Positions 1-5,934 of a DNA stretch of 6,468 bases are shown one piece after another. The notes under the pieces were generated by a model. That model saw only the letters and a list, made by a program, of their open reading frames with translations, had not been told where the DNA came from and did no database searches. Position 1 is the stretch's first letter, and every line of letters starts with the position of its first letter. The stretch is from Bacteroidales bacterium (lineage in GTDB: Bacteria; Bacteroidota; Bacteroidia; Bacteroidales; UBA3824), in assembly GCA_017645985.1 (NCBI GenBank), contig JAGCNK010000066.1:1-6468 (forward strand). Direction: 5' to 3'. The position numbers and the translations under genes are program-made.

Positions 1-2036
1 CCATAACCGTAACACCCGACGCCCTCTCAAAGACATACGGCAGCAGCGACCCCGCTCTTACATACAAAACCACGGGAATGAAATCGGGCGACAAGCTCTC
101 AGGCAGCCTTACCAGAATCAAGGGCGAAAACGTAGGCAGCTACTCTATTGACTGTTCGCAGCTCAACAACTCAAACTACAAAATCACCGCTGTAGCCGCC
201 AAGTTCACCATCAACCCGAAACCTATAACCGTAACACCCACCGTTACAACAAAATTTTACAGCGACCCCGACCCCGAAATTGCTTACTCGGCTGAAGGTC
301 TATTAAATAGCGACAAGCTCTCTGGCAAAATTGCCCGTACATCTGGCGAAACCGTTGGCGAATATGATTTTGTAAACAACTTGACAAACTCAAACTACAC
401 CATTTCGCTTGCAGACCTCAAATTCACGATAGCGCAAAAAACCGTCACCCCGTCTATCATTCTCGAATCCGACGTGGCAGTATACACCGGCAAGGAGTTA
501 AAGCCCGCAGTCAAGCTTATGGACGGAACCAACGAGATTCCCCAAAGCGAATACACCGTACAGTATTCCAACAATATAAACAAGGGCGAAGCCAGCGTGA
601 GAGTTGAGAATATGTCGGGCGGCAACTATATCGTCAACCCCACAAACGCCAAGTTCACAATCGTAGACCAAGACCAGGCATACAAGGTAACATACATCAC
701 CAACGGTCACGGCCCTGAAACCAAGGTGGTTTACGTGGTAAAGAACTCGCTGCTCACTCTTCCGCCCGACCTCATCGCCGAGGGATACACTCTCAAAGGC
801 GTGTTCAAAGACAAAGGTCTCAACCAGGAATGGAACATAGCAACCGACAAGGTGACATCAGAAACCACCCTCTACGCCAAATGGGAAATCAACAGCCACA
901 CTATCAGCTTCTTGGTTGACGGCGCTCCGATATCGTCTGCCACACTGGAATACGGCGCAGAGGTGGTGGCTCCCACCCCGTCGAAAACCGGCTACACTTT
1001 TGTATGGGACGAGGACGCTCCCGCCACAATGCCCGACAAGGATCTTGTAATCAACGGTTCGTACACCATCAACACCCACCGTCTGGCATACAAGCTCAAC
1101 GGCGAGGAGTACAACGCCGAAGATGTGACTTTCGGCACTGCCCTCACACTTTTAAGCAATCCTGCGGCTCGCGAGGGCTACACTTTCTCTGGATGGAGCA
1201 GCCTGCCCGCCTCGATGCCCGACAACGATGTGGAAATCGTCGGCAGCTTCGTTCCCAATCCGCACACTGTTACTTTCAAAATTGACGGCAAAGTACTGTC
1301 AACCGCCAACACCGCTTTTGGCGAGAACACTGCTGACATCCTGCCCAAAAAGCCGGGCTACAGGTTCGTGCCCGACAACGAAATGCCTGCGCAGATGCCC
1401 GACAAAGACCTTGTGGTTTCGGGCAAATGGGAAGTACGCACCTACACCCTCCGCTTCATGGTCGACGGCAATGAGTACCAGAAATCAGAGCTGCACTATG
1501 GCGACAAAATCACCCTCATAGCCAACCCCACAAAAACTGGATTCACATTCTCAGGCTGGAGCCAAGCACCCGAAACTATGCCCGACGACGAAGTAAGCAT
1601 CTCGGGCTCGTTTAAAGCCAACCAGCACACAGTCACCTACTACATCGACGGCGAAGTGTTCAAGACCGTCACCCTTGGCTACGGCGACAGGATATACGCT
1701 CCCACAGCACCTTACAGGTCAGGATTGAAATTCTCTGGCTGGGGCGACATTCCCGAAAAGATGCCCGACAACGACCTTGAAATCCGCGGCACTTTCGCCG
1801 GCACAACTCCCGTGGCAGAAATTGACACCGACAGCAACACCACCAAAGTGTGGGCATACAACCATACCGTCTACATCGAAACCGCACCCGACACCAAATA
1901 CAAAATCATCGACCTCCAAGGCCGTGTGCTAACAACTTCAACAACAAAATCATCGCACGAAGAGATCCAAATCTCGCACTCCGGCATCGTAATAGTTTTG
2001 GCCGGCAACAAATCTTTCAAGGTTTCGGTACGATAA
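1..2036 (+). CDS. Large MBG / InlB-repeat surface protein with T9SS-like C-terminal domain (5' truncated)
   Basis: The gene enters from the left edge: the frame is open from base 3 (ITVTPDALSKTYGSSDPAL...), so the ATG at 78 lies inside an MBG module and is not the start. About 677 residues are visible. In order: MBG module (3-221), second MBG module (222-440), a third Ig-like module (441-665), an InlB-type module ending in LYAKW (681-893), five tandem ~60-residue repeats with G.TFSGW and MPD motifs (894-1799), a short linker, and a 64-residue C-terminal domain ending KVSVR. MBG and InlB B-type modules are known from large exported proteins of Bacteroidetes and Firmicutes. No catalytic motif is seen, so a structural or adhesive surface role is inferred. 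The missing N-terminus probably has a signal peptide and perhaps BspA-like repeats, as in the paralogue at 2196. A terminator follows 29 bases after the TAA, so no read-through operon is expected. Confidence 0.9.
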   Translation, partial: ITVTPDALSKTYGSSDPALTYKTTGMKSGDKLSGSLTRIKGENVGSYSIDCSQLNNSNYKITAVAAKFTINPKPITVTPTVTTKFYSDPDPEIAYSAEGLLNSDKLSGKIARTSGETVGEYDFVNNLTNSNYTISLADLKFTIAQKTVTPSIILESDVAVYTGKELKPAVKLMDGTNEIPQSEYTVQYSNNINKGEASVRVENMSGGNYIVNPTNAKFTIVDQDQAYKVTYITNGHGPETKVVYVVKNSLLTLPPDLIAEGYTLKGVFKDKGLNQEWNIATDKVTSETTLYAKWEINSHTISFLVDGAPISSATLEYGAEVVAPTPSKTGYTFVWDEDAPATMPDKDLVINGSYTINTHRLAYKLNGEEYNAEDVTFGTALTLLSNPAAREGYTFSGWSSLPASMPDNDVEIVGSFVPNPHTVTFKIDGKVLSTANTAFGENTADILPKKPGYRFVPDNEMPAQMPDKDLVVSGKWEVRTYTLRFMVDGNEYQKSELHYGDKITLIANPTKTGFTFSGWSQAPETMPDDEVSISGSFKANQHTVTYYIDGEVFKTVTLGYGDRIYAPTAPYRSGLKFSGWGDIPEKMPDNDLEIRGTFAGTTPVAEIDTDSNTTKVWAYNHTVYIETAPDTKYKIIDLQGRVLTTSTTKSSHEEIQISHSGIVIVLAGNKSFKVSVR
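3..440 (+). repeat. Tandem pair of MBG-type Ig-like modules
   Basis: Two consecutive modules of about 74 codons share the pattern ITVTP...K.Y...DP...Y...G....DKLSG...R..GE.VG.Y......L.NSNY.I....KFTI. This is the MBG (mostly bacterial Ig-like) type. The opening codons ATA ACC GTA ACA CCC are identical at 3-17 and 225-239, a 222-base period. The first module may start slightly before the window. A related but more divergent Ig-like module (ILESDVAVYTGKELKPAVK...) follows at 441-665 and has a close counterpart in the second protein at about 4370-4602. Confidence 0.75.
894..1799 (+). repeat. Five tandem ~60-codon InlB-type (MPD) repeats in protein 1
   Basis: Units start at 894, 1074, 1260, 1437 and 1623, with lengths of 60, 62, 59, 62 and 59 codons. 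Each runs: beta-strand (HTVTF.IDG or LAYKLNG.EY), YG, a proline/lysine-rich stretch, G(Y/F).F, usually SGW, then MPD.D..I.GSF. They are diverged relatives of the Listeria/Bacteroides (InlB B-type, Flg_new) repeat. Two kinds alternate: type A (HT.TF.IDG; units 1, 3, 5) and type B (with N/DG.EY; units 2 and 4). Units 1 and 3 lack the SGW tryptophan motif and have FVW or FVP instead. Confidence 0.8.
1842..2033 (+). other. C-terminal T9SS-like sorting domain of protein 1
   Basis: The last 64 residues run from TKVWAY to KVSVR. They show the beta-strand order of type A T9SS tails: V(Y)IE, then (K)IIDL.GRV, then a short I.IS..GI.IV strand, then G..S.KVSV at the extreme C-terminus. In T9SS substrates such a domain directs export across the outer membrane and is removed or anchored to the surface. 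It matches the tail of the downstream protein at 46 of 64 positions by my count. The classic YPNP opening motif of many Por-secretion tails is absent, so the T9SS assignment is an inference from overall pattern. No T9SS gene lies in the window. Confidence 0.55.
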
Positions 2037-2060
2037 CAAATGATTTCTTTTTCATATTCC
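2018..2060 (+). repeat. 43-bp direct repeat across the stop codon, copy 1
   Basis: This stretch covers the last five sense codons (AAG GTT TCG GTA CGA) with the preceding base, the TAA stop and 24 untranslated bases. It is identical to 5759-5801 at the end of the second gene. Identity in the untranslated part cannot come from protein-level selection. It points to recent duplication, gene conversion or a conserved RNA function. The terminator hairpin follows within a few bases in both copies. Confidence 0.9.
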
Positions 2061-2065
2061 CTATG

Positions 2066-2094
2066 GGGCGGACGTAAAAAATCCGCCCTTTTTT
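2066..2094 (+). terminator. Intrinsic terminator after protein 1 gene
   Basis: A perfect 7-bp GC-rich stem (GGGCGGA 2066-2072 with TCCGCCC 2082-2088), a 9-base loop and a run of six T (2089-2094) begin 29 bases after the TAA. This is a classical rho-independent terminator. It separates the two surface-protein genes into distinct transcription units. Confidence 0.9.
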
Positions 2095-2144
2095 CATTTT
2101 TTCAACCAAAATCCTATTTTTTGAGCGCAAAATGCTAACAAAAA

Positions 2145-2166
2145 GAGGCCTCAGAGGCTACTTTTG
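2145..2166 (+). promoter_or_regulatory. Candidate promoter of protein 2 gene with adjacent dyad
   Basis: TACTTTTG at 2159-2166 fits the Bacteroidetes -7 consensus TAnnTTTG and would place the start of transcription roughly 20-25 bases before the ATG at 2196. No TTTG sits at the expected -33 position (about 2134-2139), so the promoter may be weak or activator-dependent. Directly upstream, 2145-2152 is the palindrome GAGGCCTC, overlapping GCCTC-A-GAGGC at 2148-2158. GAGGC also occurs as a direct repeat (2145-2149, 2154-2158). This GC-rich dyad in otherwise AT-rich DNA is a possible operator. Confidence 0.5.
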
Positions 2167-2195
2167 CATCATTATTAACTAAAACCAATAGATCA

Positions 2196-2270
2196 ATGAA
2201 AACAACAAATCTTTTGAAAATCGTCATCATGATACTTATTGTATCAATGGCGGCAACAAACGCCAAAGCT
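2196..2270 (+). other. Sec signal peptide of protein 2
   Basis: Residues 1-25 have a short basic N-region (MKTTNLLK), a hydrophobic core (IVIMILIVSMAA) and an A-K-A signal peptidase I motif. Cleavage is predicted between Ala25 and Asp26. There is no lipobox cysteine, so this is not a lipoprotein. It fits periplasmic export followed by outer-membrane passage. Confidence 0.85.
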
Positions 2271-5200
2271 GACAAATACTACTCCTTATTAGACAATGGC
2301 GTGCTAACCATCTATTATGGAACACCTACCACCGAACAAACCAAATTAAACACTTACCACGACCTTAGTGCCTATATGGACTACCAATATTACGAAGATA
2401 AAAACGCTCAGCATATTAATAAGGTAGTAATCGACAGATCTATGCGTAACCAACAACCATCAGGAATCAACCACTGGTTTCGCAACCTGCAAAACTTGGA
2501 AGAGGTAACAGGATTGGGATTCTTAAGCACAAAGGGTGTAACCATTCTCGATGGAATGTTCGAATATTGCATCAAACTACGCAAAATTGAATTCACCTCT
2601 ATGTTCAGCGGCGTACCATACGAGTTCCAAACCTCCCATATTACAAGCCTGTTCGGCATGTTTAGCAACTGTTCATCGCTCAGAACATTAGACCTAAGCA
2701 CATTCGACACCAAAAATGTCACCCGTACTGCCACTATGTTCCAATATTGTTCTTCGCTTCAGACCATCCTTGTAGGCAATGACTGGAATATGAGCAAAGT
2801 AACCGGAAACAATGGTAGAGATATGTTTGGTGGGTGCAACAGCCTCTGCGGAAAAATCAAATACTCAAGTTCAAACACCAACAACCAGACCTTCGCCAAC
2901 ACCGACAACTATTTACTATCATACACGTCAACAAAAACTGGCTACGCTACTATCTTAAATGGCACAACTCTCATGTTTTGTTACGACAACTATTACAATG
3001 CTAACTCTGAAATGTGCTTTGAGCTCAACAGCGAAGACCAAGAACCTGGCTGGATTTCTCAAAACGGCGATATCACCAATGTAATCTTCAACCCTGAGTT
3101 CCATTCTATCAAACCTACATCGTTTTATAAGTGGTTTTACCAATGTACAAAACTCACTTCGGTAGAAGGAGTTGAAAACCTTATAATGTATAATGCGACA
3201 AATTTGGCGTATATGTTTTACGAATGTTCTTCGCTACAAAAACTCGACCTCAGTTCTCTAAACACATCTACAAAGGTTGACGACTTCAGCTATATGTTCT
3301 ACAACTGCAAGAATTTATCTAAATTAAAGTTGATGAGCCGCACTATTTATTCAGACACAAGATATTGCAATATGTCGTACATGTTTGCAGGATGTTCCGC
3401 TCTTACATCATCAAATTTTCTCGAAGGTTTCCACATAGAAAAAGTAAAAGATCTGTCGCATATTTTTTCTGGATGTTCGAGCATAAATGGTTTCCCCAAA
3501 ACTGGCGTGGCAGGCGAGCACATCAATGTTTCATTGTGCGAAAATTTGAGCTATATGTTTTCAGGATGCTCCTCGGTACAAGATTTATCTGTGTTAAAAT
3601 ATTTCAACACCTCCTCTGTCACCAATATGGAATGTATGTTTATGGGATGCAGCAATATTACGGAACTTCGGTTAGAATCATTCGACACAAAAAAGGTGAC
3701 CCATATGAAAGGTATGTTTGGCAATTGTTCAAGCCTTAAATTAATTTTGGTCTCTCCCGACAAGTGGTCTATCGAAAATGTAACAAGTTCCGCCGCTTGT
3801 TTTTCTAAATGCACCAGTCTTGTAGGCGGCAAGGGCACAACATTTAGTTCCGCTTCTGGATCATACGCCCGAATTGACCAAGGCCCTGCCAATCCTGGCT
3901 ATCTTACTCCATACGAGTCGTCTATCACTTACACGCTCAATGGAGGAACAACGTCGGGCAACCCCACAAGTTACACAATCGACACCGAAACATTCACCCT
4001 CAATAATTCCACCCGCGCAGGTCACGAATTTGTTGGATGGAGCGGCACCGGCATCACTGGCAAATCCAAATCGGTAAAGATTCCTACCGGCAGCACCTAT
4101 CCTCGCGAATACACCGCCCACTGGATTTGCGACCTCAATTCATCATCCAACACCGCCAAGGTTCTACTCTCGTCGGCTCAATACGACGGTTCTCCTATAA
4201 CCTACACCATCACAGTCAACAACGTGGTTTTGCACGAAGGCACCGACTACACGCTCAGCAATCCTTATTTCGCTATCAACGGCGCTGGCAGCTACACACT
4301 AACTATCAATGGCGTTGGCGATTACAAGGGTAGCAAGACATTCAATTTCACCATCACCAAAGCTCCCAAAGAGATCACCCCCGTGGTAAAATTAGAATCT
4401 TCGGTATTGGTATTCACCGGCAGTCCCCTAGAGCCCAAGGTAAAGGTTTTTGACGGCGACACCGAAATAGCCTCATCAGAATACACAGTTACCTACTCGT
4501 CGAACACTGGAGTGGGCAAGGCAACCGTAACCATCAGCGACAAGCCCGACGGCGAATACATCATCAAGACCGTAGATATGGAGTTTTCGATTGTCAACCC
4601 TGAAAAAGTGTTTATGGTAACCTACCAGTTCAGCATACCAGGCTACGCCGACGTCCAAGTGCCCTCAATGAAGAACGAGACCACCACTCCTCCTGCCGAA
4701 CTCTCCATAACTGGATACACTCTCGATGGTGTGTTCAAAGACGACGCATACCACTCGCCGTGGAATTTTGACAACGACATTGTAACCGACAACATCACCC
4801 TCTACGCCAAATTCTCTCTCAACCTGCATACTTTGACCTTTGTATTAGACGGCACTACAATCAAAAGCGACAAAATCGCTTACAACGCCGCTGTCACTTA
4901 TCCCTCTATAAGCCCCAAAGCAGGACACAAGTTCTCAGGATGGGACCAGACCATCACCACAATGCCCGACCACGATGTAACCATCTCCGGCGGATACTCT
5001 CCCAACCCGCACAAGGTGACTTTCACAGTTGGCGGCGAGGTGGCAGAAACCGTCAACTCTTTCTATGGTCAGAGCATCAGCAAGATTCTCCCTGTAAAAG
5101 ACGGATATGTGTTCGTGCCCTCTGGCGACTATCCCGCCACTGTTCCCGACGAGGACATTTCTATCGCCGGCGGTTTTGAAATTGGCACATTTACCATCTA

Positions 5201-5777
5201 TTACAAATTAGACTACGAGGACTACGAGAAAATAAGCCTGGTATACGGCAGCGCAGTGGAAGCATTGCCCGATCCGCCCGCCAAAACCGGCTGCACATTC
5301 TCCGGCTGGGGCGACATTCCCACCACTATGCCCGGACACAACGTATACATCTACGGCTCGTATGTGAAGAACAAGCACACAGTTACTTTCTACATTGACG
5401 GCGAGGTTTACCGCACACTCGCAGTGGCTTACGGCGACAAGATTTATCCTCCGAGCGCACCCTACCGCAATGGCACAAAATTCTCAGGCTGGAACGGCGT
5501 GCCCGAAACTATGCCCGACAACGACGTGGAAATACGCGGCTCGTTTGCCACTCCCGTAGCCTCAGTAGAGGAATCGTCCGACACCAAGGTATGGGCATAC
5601 GGCCATACCATCTGCATCGAAACCGCACCCGACACCAAATACCAGATCATCGACCTCAGCGGCCGAGTAATAACAACTTCATCCACAAAATCTAATCACG
5701 ACGAAATCAACCTTTCACGCTCAGGCATCTTTATCATCGTTGCCGGCGGCAGATCTTACAAGGTTTCGGTACGATAA
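2196..5777 (+). CDS. BspA-like / InlB-repeat surface protein with T9SS-like C-terminal domain (1193 aa)
   Basis: Complete gene. The start at 2196 is supported by an immediate signal peptide and a -7 element about 30 bases upstream; there is no clear Shine-Dalgarno, as is usual in Bacteroidetes. Residues: signal peptide 1-25; BspA-like (DUF285-type) leucine-rich repeats about 119-545 with recurring MF..CSSL..LDLS..T..V; canonical InlB B-type repeat 576-643 (TYTLNGGT...F.GWSGTGI...AHW); two Ig-like modules about 645-724 and 725-802; an InlB-type module about 804-876; four ~60-residue MPD repeats 877-1118; C-terminal domain 1130-1193. BspA of Tannerella and internalin repeats are known in adhesion and host binding, so an outer-surface adhesive role is inferred; no enzyme motif is visible. 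From about residue 725 it parallels the upstream gene module by module, so they are tandem paralogues. It has its own promoter and terminator. The BspA part is visibly more AT-rich than the rest, suggesting mosaic origin. Confidence 0.93.
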   Translation: MKTTNLLKIVIMILIVSMAATNAKADKYYSLLDNGVLTIYYGTPTTEQTKLNTYHDLSAYMDYQYYEDKNAQHINKVVIDRSMRNQQPSGINHWFRNLQNLEEVTGLGFLSTKGVTILDGMFEYCIKLRKIEFTSMFSGVPYEFQTSHITSLFGMFSNCSSLRTLDLSTFDTKNVTRTATMFQYCSSLQTILVGNDWNMSKVTGNNGRDMFGGCNSLCGKIKYSSSNTNNQTFANTDNYLLSYTSTKTGYATILNGTTLMFCYDNYYNANSEMCFELNSEDQEPGWISQNGDITNVIFNPEFHSIKPTSFYKWFYQCTKLTSVEGVENLIMYNATNLAYMFYECSSLQKLDLSSLNTSTKVDDFSYMFYNCKNLSKLKLMSRTIYSDTRYCNMSYMFAGCSALTSSNFLEGFHIEKVKDLSHIFSGCSSINGFPKTGVAGEHINVSLCENLSYMFSGCSSVQDLSVLKYFNTSSVTNMECMFMGCSNITELRLESFDTKKVTHMKGMFGNCSSLKLILVSPDKWSIENVTSSAACFSKCTSLVGGKGTTFSSASGSYARIDQGPANPGYLTPYESSITYTLNGGTTSGNPTSYTIDTETFTLNNSTRAGHEFVGWSGTGITGKSKSVKIPTGSTYPREYTAHWICDLNSSSNTAKVLLSSAQYDGSPITYTITVNNVVLHEGTDYTLSNPYFAINGAGSYTLTINGVGDYKGSKTFNFTITKAPKEITPVVKLESSVLVFTGSPLEPKVKVFDGDTEIASSEYTVTYSSNTGVGKATVTISDKPDGEYIIKTVDMEFSIVNPEKVFMVTYQFSIPGYADVQVPSMKNETTTPPAELSITGYTLDGVFKDDAYHSPWNFDNDIVTDNITLYAKFSLNLHTLTFVLDGTTIKSDKIAYNAAVTYPSISPKAGHKFSGWDQTITTMPDHDVTISGGYSPNPHKVTFTVGGEVAETVNSFYGQSISKILPVKDGYVFVPSGDYPATVPDEDISIAGGFEIGTFTIYYKLDYEDYEKISLVYGSAVEALPDPPAKTGCTFSGWGDIPTTMPGHNVYIYGSYVKNKHTVTFYIDGEVYRTLAVAYGDKIYPPSAPYRNGTKFSGWNGVPETMPDNDVEIRGSFATPVASVEESSDTKVWAYGHTICIETAPDTKYQIIDLSGRVITTSSTKSNHDEINLSRSGIFIIVAGGRSYKVSVR
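2550..3830 (+). repeat. BspA-like leucine-rich repeat region (DUF285 type)
   Basis: I count thirteen (M/W/I/C)F-x-x-C motifs: GMFEYC, GMFSNC, TMFQYC, DMFGGC, KWFYQC, YMFYEC, YMFYNC, YMFAGC, HIFSGC, YMFSGC, CMFMGC, GMFGNC and ACFSKC. Most are followed by SSL..L.L and T..V..M, with spacing near 24 residues in the best-kept parts. The array comes in two blocks. Each block is preceded by a strand such as LLDNGVLTIYYG or ATILNGTTLMFCYD (about 2286 and 2946) and by a (W)F...LT/EEV.G(L/V) segment, so the region looks internally duplicated. Confidence 0.85.
3921..4124 (+). repeat. Canonical Listeria/Bacteroides (InlB B-type) repeat
   Basis: Residues 576-643 begin SITYTLNGGT and continue through NPTSYTIDTETFTL, then RAGHEFVGWSGTGITG and end in YTAHW. 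This is a single, well-kept Flg_new/InlB B-type repeat linking the leucine-rich region to the Ig-like modules. The visible part of the upstream protein has no copy of this form. Confidence 0.85.
4824..5549 (+). repeat. Four tandem ~60-codon InlB-type (MPD) repeats in protein 2
   Basis: Units start at 4824, 5007, 5184 and 5373, with lengths of 61, 59, 63 and 59 codons. They match the array in the upstream gene, but with one unit fewer. Unit 2 (FVPSG...VPDED) corresponds to upstream unit 3, unit 3 (YYKLDYEDY) to upstream unit 4, and unit 4 (HTVTFYIDGEVYRT) to upstream unit 5. Unit 1 starts like upstream unit 1 and ends like upstream unit 2. Confidence 0.8.
5583..5774 (+). other. C-terminal T9SS-like sorting domain of protein 2
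   Basis: The final 64 residues (TKVWAY to KVSVR) are the counterpart of the tail at 1842-2033, including an exact 28-base match (1874-1901 with 5615-5642). Conserved features are the IETAPDTKY strand, IIDL.GRV, SGI.I..AG and the KVSVR end. The presence of the same tail on two otherwise varied proteins fits an export or anchoring signal. The T9SS assignment is by pattern, not by search. Confidence 0.55.
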
Positions 5778-5801
5778 CAAATGATTTCTTTTTCATATTC
5801 C
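5759..5801 (+). repeat. 43-bp direct repeat across the stop codon, copy 2
   Basis: Identical to 2018-2060. It covers the final codons, the TAA at 5775-5777 and 24 untranslated bases. Just after it the two copies differ by small changes (CTATGGGGCGG against TACGGGGCGG) before the shared terminator stem. Confidence 0.9.
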
Positions 5802-5805
5802 TACG

Positions 5806-5833
5806 GGGCGGACGGTGTTGTCCGCCCTTTTTT
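5806..5833 (+). terminator. Intrinsic terminator after protein 2 gene
   Basis: An 8-bp perfect stem (GGGCGGAC 5806-5813 with GTCCGCCC 5820-5827), a 6-base loop GGTGTT and six T (5828-5833). The left arm is the same as in the terminator at 2066, but the loop is different. It isolates the surface-protein gene from the iron-sulfur gene downstream. Confidence 0.92.
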
Positions 5834-5850
5834 ATTCCATTGGTAAAAAA

Positions 5851-5884
5851 TGCAATATTTCATTTTAATAAATGTAAATTTGCA
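5851..5884 (+). repeat. AT-rich 34-bp imperfect dyad upstream of the HdrC-like gene
   Basis: The 15-base left arm (5851-5865) and right arm (5870-5884) pair at 12 of 15 positions around a TAAT centre. The ends TGCAA/TTGCA and the inner CATTT/AAATG are perfect. The right arm includes the -33 TTTG at 5879-5882. It could be a repressor or activator site, though AT-rich DNA makes chance dyads more likely. Confidence 0.4.
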
Positions 5885-5909
5885 CTTTCATTTTCAATCC
5901 CTAACTTTG
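5879..5909 (+). promoter_or_regulatory. Bacteroidetes-type promoter of the HdrC-like gene
   Basis: TTTG at 5879-5882, a 19-base spacer and TAACTTTG at 5902-5909 match the Bacteroidetes primary sigma factor consensus (TTTG at -33, TAnnTTTG at -7) in full. Transcription would start about 5-8 bases after 5909, giving a leader of roughly 20 bases before the ATG at 5935. Confidence 0.85.
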
Positions 5910-5934
5910 CACCGCAATAAAGGAATTGAATAAC

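Noticed and set aside
78..80. ATG at 78 as the start of the first surface protein
   Set aside because: The same frame is open back to base 3 and encodes a well-kept MBG module (ITVTP...SDPALTY) that continues through this Met, matching the next module at 222. The gene therefore starts outside the window.
2089..2103. T-rich tracts as phase-variation switches
   Set aside because: The T runs are only about six bases, lie after the stop in the terminator tail, and no long homopolymer or short tandem repeat is seen inside the coding frames.
2037..2195. Small gene, tRNA or insertion-sequence end in the first intergenic region
   Set aside because: After the terminator and promoter only short AT-rich DNA remains; there is no cloverleaf, no terminal inverted repeat and no target-site duplication.
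2408..3892. Antisense open frames of about 60-124 residues opposite the BspA-like region (for example 2408-2734 and 3551-3892)
   Set aside because: They lie fully inside a well-supported gene, have no recognisable domain or promoter, and are expected by chance in repetitive coding DNA.
894..5549. CRISPR array or other spaced DNA repeats
   Set aside because: The repeats are ~60-codon protein repeats with diverged nucleotide sequence and no constant short repeat-spacer pattern.
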